This document shows positions 47,344 through 60,800 of a DNA stretch of 64,000 nt, piece after piece; position 1 is the stretch's first letter, and each line of letters starts with the position of its first letter. The DNA lies in assembly GCA_016801845.1 (NCBI GenBank), contig CM028927.1:9140001-9204000 (forward strand). The letters run 5' to 3'. Source of the stretch: Polydactylus sextarius. Its lineage: Eukaryota > Chordata > Actinopteri > Polynemidae. The notes beneath the pieces were generated by a model. The model had not been told where the DNA came from and did no database searches. It saw only the letters and a program-made list of their open reading frames with translations. The position numbers and the translations under genes were made by a program.

Positions 47344-49312
47344 TGCACATGCACTGAGTGAACTCATTAGCTGCGGACAGTGAGTGCAAAGAATCAACAC
47401 ACCAAACTAGCTTGGAAATTGGAAACCGGCAACTAAACTGACCTCCCACACACACACACACACAGATGAAGGAGAGCCTTAAGCAGCAGTCATTAAATTA
47501 GATACCCAAGAAAGCAGAAAACTCCCCTTAAAGAGTGCTTATTTGTGTGACAGTGTGTTTGTATCTATAGCTGCATCAGTCAACAAGCCACACACTAATT
47601 CGCCCAGTTCAGCGCTCCACTTCTGTCTCTCCCTGTCTCTGTCAGTTCAGTTCTGACCTGCGCCGGCTCAGTAGCTGTATATGTTCACAGAGCACACACT
47701 GTCCTATACATGGGGCCCACGGTGGGGTAGCTAGAGGCTGACTTATGTAACAAGCGCTGCAGCTTATAGATGCCTGTTGTCTGTGTCTGGCATGTTTTGG
47801 CCATTGGTACTGACTTTACTGCACATTGAGCAGCCGCTTTATGTTTAATTTTAATTTTATGTTATAATTTTAACTAGACATCAGCTCCTCTGTGGGTCAT
47901 GTTTGCAATATCACCTAAATGTATCAGGATGGAGGGATGGATGATGATGATGTGTGTGTGCTGTCCTTAATTTACACATTTCATATCTAATTTGTGTAAA
48001 AACAACAAAATAATCCAAAATATCAGTTTTTACAGTTATGTTTATATAAGAAGTAATCAAGCCACATATATTATGCTAATTCATGAGCTGTAGAGGTACT
48101 GCTAGATGGATTTTGTCACCGTTTCTCCTTGTTTTCAGTCTCTTTGCTAAGCTTAACCTAGTTTCTTATTTAGCACACGTACACAAGAATGGTATCAATC
48201 TTAAGAGCTAATCTAAGAAAGAGAGCAGATGTGTGTATTTCTAAAAACATCTGCTGTTCCTTTAAGGGATCTACCAATACTAAATACTACTCTCGCTATC
48301 TGTGAGAAAACATTTTGAAGTCGGTTTTATTTTCTTGAATTATCAGTTTGTCTGCTCCTGATGCTAAACAGGGTCTGTGTTGTTGAACTTGCTCTCTCTC
48401 TTGTCTCTCTCTCTCTCACCTCTCAGCTCTGCCGTAGTAGTGTGTCATCCAGTGACTGTGCGTCTAGGTAATTTGAAGTCCACTTAATCCTAATCTCTAA
48501 TCCCATTTGACTAAACATTCTCTGCCATCTGGCCCTGGCGAGACAAAAAACACAGTCACACACAGACAAGACGTGTGAGCGGCTAATCAGATAGAGCGGC
48601 AGCTGCAGTCGAAGATGCTGTCGGTTTGACTGCGACGAAGGAGCTTTTTTTATGAAAAGCGTATCTTCTGCTAATGTGGAGCTTGTTTATAGATAATACG
48701 GAGTCACAAATATTTGGCAGCGGCAAAAATCCTAGACACCACACAGGTTTTATAATCTCAGAGCAGAAGTATGTGAAACGTGAAGGTCTGACTGTGTAGC
48801 TTTTTTTGTTTTGTGTAGTAGAAAGTGACAAAAGGTCGACTGTCAGGATGTCAGTTCTTTAATGTGTATTTATTTGAGCTTTATCCTGAGTACAAAGTAC
48901 ACTGAGGGCCATATTTATGCCCTTTGACTTTATTTTCTCAATTATCTATTCTTAAATAATCTTTGAAACACTGATGTGTGTGTGTGTTGTGTATGTGTCG
49001 CTGTATGTGAGCTTCCTCTGTTCAGGGTCAGTGTTTTGGTGTCTATCAGGAAGAGGACAAAGACAATTCAAAACTTGTGCGTTGCGTAACCAAGTGAGAA
49101 ACACAACACTGTCAGGTGTGACTCAGGAAGATAACAGAGCATTGTTCCTGTGTGTGTTTGTGTGTGTGTGCGCGTGCTTGTGCGTGCACATGTGTAAGGT
49201 TTGTTTTTGCATGTTTCACATTAGCAGTTTAATACAACACATGAAATGCAAGTGCTCCATCCGCTCTAGCACACCCAGATGGTTGTATTTGTGTACCTGT
49301 ATATATTATGGA

Positions 49313-49316
<4 letters not shown>

Positions 49317-49345
<29 letters not shown>
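49317..49345. repeat. (CA)n microsatellite
   Basis: Perfect CA repeat of about 29 bases. Confidence 0.93.
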
Positions 49346-49347
<2 letters not shown>

Positions 49348-50024
49348 CATGTCCAGAACTGCACATTGAGGGACGAATGTGCTGCAGCCTAATCCAGCCC
49401 AGTTATGATGCGTTAGAACGTTTCATTGCAATGTGATGTATGCATCCAGAGCCAAGTGCAGGCTATCATTTATTGATAAGGTGTGTGTGTCTCTGTCTAT
49501 AGGGACGAGTGAGGTTCAATGAGTTCATGCGGCTTCCCGTCTCTCTCTCTCTCTCTGTCCTGTTGTCTGGCTCATGTCGTGGCCACCATCACCGGAAAAG
49601 CGACAGAAGGGACGAGGAGAAGAAGAGCTGTCATTAAATGTGAAAAGCCTTTAAGGAAAATGGCATAGGTGCCGTCTATGCATGGATTCCTATAGTCTCT
49701 CTACACACACTCTCTCTCTCTCTGCTGCATATTTCCTGCCTGCTTATGTAATGCGGGGGCCGCTCGGTACTTTTTTTTCTTCCTTTTCTACCCTCCCCAA
49801 TCCAGAGCATGACATGCCTTCCTGTTTTTCTAGCAACCCTGTGAACTCTTTTTCCCAGGGCAACACTTAGGAGGGCATGCACGCACACACAAACACACAC
49901 TATTGTCACATATTGTAAGTAATGTGCTTATTTTAGACAAAGCTGCTTATGTTTGATATATTATGTCTGTTAAGCTACATAATTGTCATTGTCTCACTCT
50001 TTGCACACTTTGGGTTTATGTGGA

Positions 50025-50029
<5 letters not shown>

Positions 50030-50069
<40 letters not shown>
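50030..50069. repeat. (TG)n microsatellite
   Basis: Perfect TG repeat of about 40 bases. Confidence 0.95.
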
Positions 50070-50070
<1 letters not shown>

Positions 50071-50339
50071 GTTCTCATATCATAATAAACCCTGTCCTTC
50101 ATCCTCCTGTCTATCTCTTTTCTCATTTATTTATCGCTACACGTTTTCACCTTTGCTCTCAGGCAGGAAATGGGTGTGCCAGCTCATAAAGGACCAACAA
50201 AGCAGCCTAACTGCCTGATGTGTGTGTGTGTGTGTTCATATTTATGCATGTGTGTGAGCACAGGCAGCAGTGTCCTCTCTGCAGTGTAGCGTATGTGAGA
50301 CAAAGAGGGTGTATGTGTGTGTGTGTCTGGTTTTCTCCA

Positions 50340-50560
50340 TTGTCAGTGACTTAAGCGCTGGAGCCGGCTTTTTCCCGCCAGTGCGGTGTTTTGTGGGAGG
50401 GGTTTTGGCTGCGTTCGGCAGCAACAAAGAGCCACAGCTTCCCGCCCGATATGCAAATAGACTCTGTGTGGGTGGGGCCAGGACCCTCCCCTACTGCAGC
50501 ACTTAACGCTGTCGCTGCCGGGGTGGAAATCAGTAAAGCGCAAATGGGCAGTGAGCGTTT
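50340..50560. promoter_or_regulatory. GC-rich E2F/SOX/octamer motif cluster
   Basis: TTTCCCGCC (50,371-50,379) and TTCCCGCCC (50,439-50,447) are E2F-type sites. AACAAAG (50,423-50,429) is a SOX-type core and ATGCAAAT (50,451-50,458) is an exact POU octamer. GGTGGGGC and several CpGs follow. This is a compact set of motifs in otherwise AT-rich intergenic DNA. Function is inferred only. Confidence 0.4.
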
Positions 50561-51619
50561 CTTCTTGTGCTTCTCATCTGAAAAAATGTTTTTGGTCTTG
50601 CGGTACATTTAATAGCATCTAAGATACATCAAATAAAAAACAGTACTCATGCACCACATACTAATGTTACCATGTAATCCACTGACCTTTAACCTCCATG
50701 GTACCCCTGCACCAAAACAAGCCTCCAACATAAAATACAAAAATAATCAACATCTTTAACACTAGATCAGCACTAAAAAGCCCTTCAGTGTTTTTTTCTA
50801 CCTCAAGGTTTTGGTTTTCTGGATATCTCACAAGCTTCTGTCGCTTCAAATATAGATTTTTCTTCAAAGATTAATGCTTTTGAATCACATCGCTGTCCAC
50901 GCATCTTTATATTTTCCAGGTGTTAACAGCTGCCTCAACCCACTTGAAAAATGACTTCTTTTCACACTTGTGAGAGATGACCACACTGGTCTACCTACCT
51001 CTTGAATGATGACAACAATGAGATCATATGCTTTCAGGGCTGAGAGCTCTAAAGTTTAATCATAACTCATTTTAGATTAAATCCATCTGCCACAAAACAC
51101 AGTTGTTTGAACTTTAAGCTTCTATTTGTTTTGGTTCAATAGACGCTGACGTCTATTACAAATGTGTCTGATCACCTGAACTTGTTCTTTAAGTTAAACT
51201 TTGGCCACTTCAGTTTCATTGGGTTACTGTTACATTTTATAAGGTATTGTAAAACAGATGTGTGTGTGTGTGTGTGTGTCTCCACTTGTGTGTGCTACAG
51301 CACATGGCTCAGTCATGTTTTAAGTGTGTTATGCAACCTGACGCAACATTAGATGGCATGTAGACCAGTAACAGCTGTCGTGCACACACACACATGTGAG
51401 CACACACACACATCCTCTTAAACCCGTTTTCTAACAAAGGGCTCTATTATATGAAGAAGTTGTGTGATCCAACATGCTAAGCAACAGGCAAGATGGATGG
51501 ATGGAGGAGGACGACCAGACGCTTGTAGATATTCACCCTCCCTGTTCTCTCAATTTTTAAATGGATACTGACATGTTTCAATATTTCATACTGTATCATG
51601 CAGATCTTACAGTACAGAG

Positions 51620-52504
51620 TAAAAGATATAGGCACCCCACATGTTTTGTTTTAGCAGCGCTGTAAAGACCATAGATATGTATCTCTCACTTTCTTTATGC
51701 AGATATAATAAGAAAGTAAAGAAATGTGTACAAAGTATTTTAGAACACATAGAATGTACTAATGATTCTGGATTCAGATTAGCCAGAATCACAATCAGAA
51801 TTCTTTTATTGTCATTGTACAAAATTTGAAAGTGCAATCCTTAAATTGCAACCCTTATAAACCCACCCTTAGATTTATTGCCCCAGGGTGCTTCAACCAC
51901 AACAACTACAAGGGGTAAGCTGTTGGCCAAGTCATTGTTCCACATTCAGATCCAGATGTGACAGGGGTCTCGACATCAGCTGCTGATCTAACCTTGGTCA
52001 AAATGGGAAAAGCCAGTGGCCAAAGGATGATATCCAAAGAGTCTTACTATGGAATCCAAAGAGGCAAACTGGGGCAGAATTCCCCCTCAGTGTACAACAA
52101 ACAGGGTCACGAGAGACCTAAAGCATGTTTTGGGTGGCCCCAACTCTTAATGCCATGCCAATATGCTCATCACTGCAGCATCTCTTTTGGGTGAAGTCAG
52201 CAGCTGATGTTGAGACCCCTGTCACATCTGGATTTTCCAACAGTTTCTGGCAGGCTAGTCATGTCTATCAGTGATCTGAGTGTGGAACAGTGACTTGGAC
52301 AACAGCTTACCCCCTGTGGCTGTTGGTCACTGGTTGTTGGGTCAGAGTCTGAATCCAGAATCATTAGTACATTTTATGTGTTCTTAAATAATTTGTACAC
52401 ATTTCCTGTATTTTCTTATTATATATGCATAAAGACAGTGAGAAATAAATATGAATGATCTTTACAGCACTGCTAAAACACGTGTGGGATGCCTATAACT
52501 TTGA
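51620..52504. mobile_element. Foldback (long inverted repeat) element with nested insertion
   Basis: The left arm from 51,620 (TATAGGCACCCCACATG, then TTTTAGCAGCGCTGTAAAGA and the run around AATGATTCTGGATTCAGA) matches the reverse complement of the right arm ending at about 52,504. Inner parts also match, for example CCAGATGTGACAGGGGTCTC at 51,951 against the right arm near 52,210-52,230. The left arm lacks about 40 bases present in the right arm and has an extra segment at about 51,785-51,900. No transposase is encoded. Confidence 0.85.
51785..51900 (+). repeat. Sequence nested in the left arm of the foldback element
   Basis: A segment beginning CAGAATCACAATCAGAATTC and TTTATTGTCATTGTAC has no counterpart in the right arm. 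The opening resembles a common fish repeat end (CAGAATCAGAATTACTTTATTG). Confidence 0.5.
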
Positions 52505-54306
52505 CACACTACTTTATATCACATACATCCACAGCATCATGACAATTTCTCACCCTGACACATGTTAAGTGGTAGTGGAGTTACGTAGCATCCAGTGCAC
52601 TGTCTGCAGACACACAACATATGTATGATATTTGATCTGAGGTGCAGTTATGTTATGTAATGTAATGTGCACTACTGAATCTATAACAAACAGTCATGCA
52701 TTTGGCTTTTTCTCTAAAGGAAGTGGTAGTTTCACTCATAGATTATGAATTGACCACTTGTACAACTACACTACATTTTTATGCATTATATTTTTTGTGC
52801 ATTACCAACAGAGTTTGTATCGCACACAAACACCTATTAGAAGTAGGTACATACTGGCTTTCTGGCACAACTTCACTGTATTTCTATTTATTCTATTTAT
52901 GTGCAAGGAGAAGGGGAACAACTTTGACTAGATCAAAACTTCATATGTTTACTTGCAGCTTTATTTTAGATGAAGTCTTTCATTAAAGTTGTTACTCATG
53001 CTTTGAACTCCTCTGCAGAACTACATTGCAATCTTGTGATTTTAGTCTGAAATTTAGTGAAATAAAACCACCAAATGTCCAACTTTCAAAGAAAAAGTTT
53101 GCACGGAGTTGCTGAATTTCTATTGAATCCTTCATGTCAGTATCACAGATGCACACTCGCGTACAGACTTGTTAAAATGCACACACAGACATGTCTGTGG
53201 GCACAGTTGGTCAGCACATTTGTACGTCGCAGGTTGTGCGAAGAGGAGCAGTTGGTAACCAGCAGTAACGACACCCGGGCTCATTTACATTGTGGCTAAC
53301 AAGGACAACGACTGTGTGCTGATATGAGGCATGTGAGGAGTTGTGCGTTTATTAGAGAGGTGTGTGAGAGGGAGACAGAGGGAAAAAAGAGACTGTTTAT
53401 TGTTTTGCGTGTGTGTGCGTGGTGGCGGGAAGAGAAGCCAGTGGAGGGAAACCACGGTTGAATGTGTATCAAAAACACACACAGAGCCTGGCTGATAAGG
53501 TGTTCCCACCTCGGGGCAGTTAACGGTTAATAGTTGATCCGTTTTGGCTGAGTCTTTAAGAGTGAAGGGAGTGAAAGGGGGGAATTTGCAAAACATTTCT
53601 GGGGAACTTTTGAATCATTCAAGTTACCTTCCGTCTGTTGAAATAATCTAACCGAAAAGAAAATTTCCTGTGTCATGACCTTGTTTGATATACATGGCAC
53701 AGCATAGATAAATTCATTTTTAAACAAATGCTGAGGCCTCAGCTGTGTGCTGCTTTTGTGGAGTCAGTTCCACCAACATTACAATAATCCTAAACCTTTT
53801 GTATATTTTACTTCCTCATTTCATTATTCCTCAACGTCCAGTGTGTCCCAGACTATTGACAGAGTGTAGGTAACGTGCTTACCCTCAAATAAATGAATGA
53901 AGTCTGGTGTTTCATTCATTTTAGTGTCCCCACGATGGTCTCAATTCTGTTTCACAGCCTTAACCTTCCTGACAAGAATACAAACTGAGAACATGATATT
54001 TTTGGCACAAAAGTAAAAAATTTACAGTTAATTTTCATTAAGAAATCTACATCATCTTAAGTGCCTCTCACTCTTTCTCACATCAAGTTTTAAACTGTCA
54101 CATGCTTGTCTGGTCTAATCTTCTGTTATTTCATATTTCACATTGTCCATTGAAAAACAGTAAATAACTGACATTGGTTTGGATTAACGCGGCTCTGAAT
54201 TTGAATGCATGCCATGAGGGAAGTAAAGTGAGACGCTGGTTCCTTATTTATTACATGACAGTTAGGGCACAAAGCCAAAAAGCCAGACCTGTGGATACTG
54301 GTTCAT

Positions 54307-54307
<1 letters not shown>

Positions 54308-54348
<41 letters not shown>
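54308..54348. repeat. (CA)n microsatellite
   Basis: Perfect CA repeat of about 41 bases. Confidence 0.95.
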
Positions 54349-54355
<7 letters not shown>

Positions 54356-54999
54356 CACTCCCTCTGCAAACCATGAGATACCACATTTGCCTACTGTCTT
54401 TTTTGTTTCACATCCAATCACTGTAAATTCAGGGGAGTGTGTGTGTGCCCTCACTTGCAGCTGTTTCTTTTTCTCTTTATAAGCTGTGGTTGCAGTTTGC
54501 CCTCCAAGATAGTACAGTATCTGCCTGCTGCTCTCTTTTCCATATATAACTTGTGACAGGCTCTCCTGTGTCCCCCTGCCCTACTTTACACCTTCCAGCA
54601 ATCCCCCCATACAGTACAGCCAGACGGACTCACAGCTGCGTGGACTCGGTGCCTGCAGCTAATTCTAGGACTTCATAACAGCCACTATGAACAACACTAA
54701 ATGCTCCACAGCAACTAACAATTAAACATAATTAAGTAGTTTAATTATTAAACAATAATCTTATGTGGAAAGTTCCATTGTTGATGATTTAATAGGTGAT
54801 TCTAGCTGATATCTCATTATACTGTCTGAGTGTTAGCAGATCCTCTAAGAAGTGAAGTAGGTTGCTGCCTTATGATCCAGATAAGTAAGTTTGCTCAAAT
54901 GTATTTATCTTCAGTGGTTTGTTGAACAGTCTGTTATAAATGATGTTTTGCTGCCTTCTTGTGGTGAAGTAGGGAACATGCCTGGAGTACACGCTACTA

Positions 55000-55079
55000 C
55001 TACCACTGCTACTAATACTACTAATACTACTTCTACTACTAATACTACTATTATTGCTATTATTACTACTACTACTACC
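55000..55079. repeat. (ACT/ATT)n triplet tract
   Basis: Imperfect CTA, ATA and ATT triplets over about 80 bases. Confidence 0.9.
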
Positions 55080-55219
55080 AGTTCATTTTCTGGGCCTGGA
55101 ACGAGATAATCTTAGATGGGCCACCCTGCACCTGGATCTCTCCTTTCCCCAGTTCTGGCCCCCCTCTACCTCTGGGCGCTGGGACAGCAGTCCCGTTTGC
55201 CCCCTTATCCGTGGGTGTG

Positions 55220-55290
55220 ACTACTACTACTTCTTCTACCACTACTACTAGTAGTGGTAGTGCTACTACTACTAGTAATAATAATATTGG
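55220..55290. repeat. (ACT)n/(AGT)n triplet tract with hairpin
   Basis: CTACCACTACT and AGTAGTGGTAG are exact reverse complements separated by ACT (55,236-55,260). ACT units change to AGT units across this point. Confidence 0.85.
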
Positions 55291-55321
55291 TATTCATGTA
55301 TTTATCTGTTTATCTGCCATC

Positions 55322-55358
55322 CATCCATCCGTCCGTCCGTCTGTCCATCCATCCATCA
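55322..55358. repeat. (ATCC/GTCC)n tetranucleotide tract
   Basis: Short run of CATC, CGTC and TGTC tetramers. Confidence 0.8.
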
Positions 55359-55784
55359 CATGTTGCATATCTACAGTGAGAGGTCAAGAAATAAGAAGAA
55401 AGCATCTTGTTTTTGCTTGTTTTTACCTCTTGTACTGTACCATCTACCATTCATTCATGGATTTACATCATTGCCTTCCTTTAGCCCTTTTTACTTTATC
55501 TGTCATCAGTTGGTTCAAAATATAAACAAATTCCTCAAGAATATATTAGAATAGTGAGTCCATGATGTTAGAATAAGTGTGACTTAATTAGAAGTAAAAA
55601 AGTAAAATGTTGAGCTGATCATGTGACTGGGTTGTTTATATCAGAGTGGTGCATGTCATCACAGCTGCTTAAAGCTGTTTCATGTTAAATATAAGAAGGT
55701 CAATCAAGATTGTATGAATGATAGATAAATGTTCCTGTTTTTTGACACAGTTTTGTACATCAACACAGACTCAGAACATCAGTG

Positions 55785-57748
55785 GTTAATGTAATAAATG
55801 ACAAGTTTATTGTTGCACAAAATGTACAAAATAACAAGCAAATGGACAGCCCCCACCCACCCCCGCCCCACCTTAGCGTCCCTCCCTTCCCTCTGGTTCA
55901 TTCGCCATAATGAAGCTGAATTTCTGAAACCTATGACTACGGCAAGTCCAGTGGTCCAAGCCAAACGCATGGTAATTCTGAGAGACAACACATACCCAAT
56001 TTCAGCGTCACTGAACAATTAAAAATGAATAAAAACACCTTATTTACACATTTCTGTCAGAACTTTTACAACATGCCATCTATATATTTATACAGAATAT
56101 GCTTGTGCACATACCCCTGTATAGAAAATATATTATAAGATCAAATTAAATTAGACTAAGGGCTATAGACATCCAAAGTACAGCACTTCTTTTTAAATCT
56201 CCTTTTGGAATATTTTTTTTGTTTTGTTTTCATTTTTAATTCCCACTTATTCAACGACTTTTATCAACCTCGTACTAAAAGAAAGAATTCTAGTGGTATG
56301 CAGATATCGATGTTTGCTGTCTTTTCCTTGAGGACCCAAGCCGACCGTGTGGATGCCCGTTGAGAAAAGCCTCACATATTTACACTGGAACACTCAGATC
56401 TCTCTCTTAAAATTTATGTGTGCAAATTTGACCCAACTCCTCACTCGACTCTGTGTTGATTTCATGTTATTAATCATATATATATATATATATATATATA
56501 AAATAATGGCCAGTGTTATTTTTTACATGACTCCATCCGGGCTCGATGACGTAATAAGAACGTAAACCAATCAGCTTTGGCACTGGGTGAATACGTAAGT
56601 AAGTGTGCTGTGGTTTCCTCAGATACTTTTCTTGGATCTTTAAAAATCAGTAAAAACCTGCTCGGTCCCTGTCCGTGCACTAATGTGATGTGAGACTGCA
56701 GAAAAAGCTCAAAAGCTGCTCTGCTGTTTTTAGATGATGGGATTTGACACATTAGTGCAAAAAAAGGGGGAGGATGAAGAAGAAACCCTAACAAGCTACT
56801 ACTGTGATATCTGAACCACATTAGCACCATGGAGAGAGAGAGACAGAGAGAGAGAAGAGTGTACGACATTGTTCAAGTAAAGCCAGATGACTCACGAGAT
56901 GTTTTTGTGCTGGGACATGTACAGCATTAAGGGCACACACACGCTACATGGATGTATTTTTTCTTCTTTTTTTCTTTTTTTTTTGTGCCAAGGAAAAAAG
57001 AACACACACACACATATCCCATGGATGGATAAGGTGGGGGGCAGGGAGGATGATGGGTAATGAAGGAAAAACTCAGGGTGTTAATGGCGGCATCCTTAAA
57101 AGACTTTGCTTTGTTTTCTTTCAGCTGCACTGATGTAGAAAAGAAATGAAACGGGTGGAAGCAAATCTCCGGAGTGTATCCATCATATTGCTTCATGGCC
57201 GCTCAAAACCTCTCTGCTTAAACCGAGTCTGTTTGTGTGTGTGTGAGATGGTGGGAGCACAGGGAAAGTCTGAGTTTAGGATCGGATTTCAGGGGTAAGG
57301 AGATGGCGTTGTTTTTAAAGTGTGTGCAAAAATACTTGTCAGACTACTGCTGGAACACGAACCCTTTTTTGTGTGTGTACATTTTCACTTTACTTCAGTT
57401 CTGACCTTAAATTTTCCAATATAGCTTCATCTTTAATCCTATCCTATTTTTTCATCTGTTGCTTGTGTTTCACTTGTTTTTAATATATATATCTATTTTC
57501 TTTTCTGGATTTTTTTTCTCTTTTCTTACTTTACAAAATGAGAGACAGAATGATGGACAGCTGACAATATATATAATTATTTTTCCTCTTCTTATTATCA
57601 TCAGGTTGCTCTTAACCTGGTTTTTCTTTGTTCATTGTAAACAAACAGGTTTATCAGCCACTGGCGTTTGTTTCCTCCTCTTCTTTTTTCCTCCATCTTC
57701 AAGTGCACTCCTTCTTTCCTCCCTCTCTCCTCCACTCTCTTTTTTATT
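55785..57748 (-). other. 3' untranslated region of the CYRI gene
   Basis: About 2 kb after the minus-strand stop codon, AT-rich and without conserved frames. A minus-strand AATAAA at 55,806-55,811 is the best distal polyadenylation signal. Another AATAAA starts directly after the stop codon at 57,743-57,748. Confidence 0.5.
56476..56501. repeat. (TA)n microsatellite
   Basis: TA repeat within the presumed CYRI 3' UTR. Confidence 0.9.
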
Positions 57749-57812
57749 TCATTGCAGGAGGGCCCTGATTTGTTTGGAGGTGCTGTCATCATTTAGATGC
57801 CGTGTTGTATAC
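57749..57812 (-). CDS. cyria-like: CYRI terminal coding exon
   Basis: Encodes YTTRHLNDDSTSKQIRALLQ and TGA after completing a split Arg codon. The family C-terminus is KQI(K/R)(S/A)MLQ. The acceptor on the minus strand is TTCTGCAG. Confidence 0.92.
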
Positions 57813-60800
57813 CTGCAGAAGAAAAAAAAAGAGAGATGTAATAAGATCGGAAAGGTTTTGACAAATCTGTCTGTTGCGTCTGTGTCCGTTTTTATCACTG
57901 AACTGCATTCATACACACCTCAGTGCGTTCAGAAGTCCCTCCACGCTGTTGGACGGTTGCTCTTTCAGCACCTTGATGCAGCCCTTCATCTGTCGTGCAA
58001 CAAAGACAACACACGGTGTCAGAGAAAGGTCAGTGGTTTCAGATCCACCTCATCTCCTGCTGCTGCTATGTTGACTGAAAAACAAGTGGGTGACCCCATC
58101 AACCAGAAACAGATCTGTGCTTCCTAACCTTTGTGACCTGTGACTATTTCACAATATCCTTTTGTTACTCTTTGTCACAGGTTAGGTGCCTAATAATCTT
58201 GTGGATCAATAATGTTTTAAAACAACATTGAAACATAAGTTGGAACTAAACTATGTAATGATGTACAATCAGAGGGACTTCAAAAGCATCTGTTCCTACT
58301 TGTTTAGTACTTAATTAAAATGTCAGTTTGGACTAATTCACACTTTTCTTTAAGGAAATTAGGCCGATAGCATAATAATTGGCAAATATTTTTTTTTTCT
58401 TTGAATGTACTCACATCGATTTTGGAGGTCTTGGCAAAAGCTCCGACAGGGTGAACGTGATCATAGAGAATGATAACACCCACCATCACCCTCATACAGA
58501 ACAGCATGGTGTCTGTGTTGGTGAACCGACAGCGATATTCCCTGCAACACGTGGTGGAAAAATTTGATAAAATTAAAATAAAACATAAAGAAAACATAAA
58601 AAATTGGAGGAAATCTGTTAAATTTAGTGTGAAAAGTGAGGCCCATCTATTTATTCAGTGTTGCTGAATGAAACTTGAATTAGTGTCTCAAATTTGAGAA
58701 GATCTCTTTTATGTGCACTTTAAAAGAGTTTCTTAATTAAATGTTCTGACCTTTATAGAGAGGACAATGAGGAAAATAGGACATGGAGGAAAGAAGATGA
58801 TACTCACGGAGTCTCCAGCATGACACGACACACACAGGCCATGGTGCTCAGACAGTCTGTGGTGTCCTCTATGGGCAAGGTCTTATTCTGAAGGAGAGAA
58901 ATGAATGAAAAATGAATCAGAATAAAAGCTTTCTGCAGTTAAGGTTAGGTCACTGAGAACATCCGTCCCTTTCCTCAATAATAAATCACTAAAATGTGTA
59001 GCTTCCTACCACAAGATGGAGACAAAGTCAGCTGTATGTGCAGTGTTCAGTGAAAGTCTATGGACATGAGGGCAACTCCTACTAAAAGGCAATCATGAGC
59101 AGCATGTCCTCTAAATGTTGCATGAGTCTCTCAACTATCTGTTCACTCAAATGCACTGAGGTGTTAAGCCAGTTCCACTTTTGGAACCGGAAATATTGTT
59201 CTTTTTTCCTTCACTACATTTATTTCATGTCTCTAGTCACTGGTCACTTTTTTGCCTGTAAACATTTTACAACTTGTATTATGCTTTCACAGCTTAAACA
59301 GTTTGTAAAATGACTGACTCAAATCAGTTCTTCTTTTAAAATCTACCACACAAATACCTACATATACATTAATGCAACAATAATGATGATAATGATCTGA
59401 TAATATAATATAGGATTGTGTCACAGATAAGGACTTTCAGTATTTTTGTTTTTAAGTGCATTTTGCAAACTTTAACTGACGTAACGTTTTCTGTGGAAGA
59501 GCTTTACTTGTACTCTTAAATAATCCAGATTCATACAAAACCACTGGCCCCAACATCTCCAAGTCATCATCTGCTACCTTGAATGCTCTTTTGGTTTATT
59601 TTCTGGACAAACCACTTTATTGGGACTTCTGCTTCCTACTTACTTTCTCCGACAGTACTTAAAGCTGTAAACATAGGGTATAATAATATGCACCTCTGAA
59701 ACAAACTTGGTGGTGGCGTTGCTCAGAGTCTTCAGCATTGGTGTTGCTTCAGCGTAGAACAGAGACATCCGATTGGCCATCTCGTTGTTGACCTCGTTCT
59801 CAGCTTCCAGCTGCGAGCCAATGCAAAACGGATATCACATCTTAAAAAAGCATTAATCATCAGTCACACACAGCCCAATAATCTAACAATATAACGCACC
59901 AAGAGTTTAATGATGGGTTCCTTTTTTAAACTGAAAAGAAAATTTGAATACTGATGTCTTTGTATCGTTAAGATGAAAGGAACAGGGTGCCTTAATCTAT
60001 TTATCTGTCTGTCGATCTATCAGAACACAACAGCCTGAGCCAGATCATTTCTCCACAGCCTCACCTGCTGGTTGTTCAGCCTGTTCCTACTTATGGTCCT
60101 CCTGTAGTAGCTGAAGTCATTCTGAATGGCTGGGTTTGTCATCTGTATGAGGAAGAGAGATGTGATTTATGTTCACACAAAACACATTCAGTGAATATAT
60201 TGATTTTTTTCAGTATAGTAAAGGTCAGACCACGAGGGCTGTAATTAGAACAAAAAAAGTAATTTCCTTCACCTTTAGTTCATCAAAGCTGAGTGTAAAA
60301 TGAAGGATCTCAGCAAACTGTTTGGCCAGAGCCTGCTCTCTCTCCAGATGCTGCATTGGAGCATACGGCGGGCTCGTCAGCGCCTCCAGCAGGCTGCGCA
60401 GGGCATTCTCTGGAAACATACATGCATTCAGATGTTAAAAATTTGCCTACACAAGCGTCTGCACAGCACACTGTCACTACACTGGCTTTTGTCAGTGATA
60501 CTGCCATTGTCTCTCCTCTGGACGGGATCAGAGGTTTCTTTGATGTCATGAGCTTGAAAAACAAAATTAAGCTGCACCAGGATTTCAACGGCTACTAACA
60601 GGTGCTGTTTAGAAATTGACCCAGCACTTTTTAAAGCACAGTGGGATCTGGCCTCGGGCTGAATAATAGACCTTTAGATCCCCAATGAGAGCAGGTCTCA
60701 GGTTGTCAGACAGGAACTCTCTGAAGATTTAACATTTAAGGTGAACAGATCTCTCCTCTATTCCTCAATTCCTCGGATGGAAATTCCTCAGTAACCACTT

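Noticed and set aside
51958..52194. 78-codon frame in the core of the foldback element as a transposase
   Set aside because: It shows no catalytic triad or DNA-binding motif and is too short. It looks like non-coding core sequence.
55000..55290. Repeat arrays resembling a CRISPR locus
   Set aside because: The units are simple triplets without spacers in a eukaryotic genome.
55779..56018. 79-codon minus-strand frame beyond the CYRI stop codon
   Set aside because: It lies in the presumed 3' UTR, resembles no known protein, and the CYRI reading frame already ends at 57,749 with a complete family C-terminus.
57459..58127. 222-codon plus-strand frame opposite the CYRI exons
   Set aside because: It is antisense to two clear CYRI exons and to pyrimidine-rich intron sequence, and its translation is low complexity.
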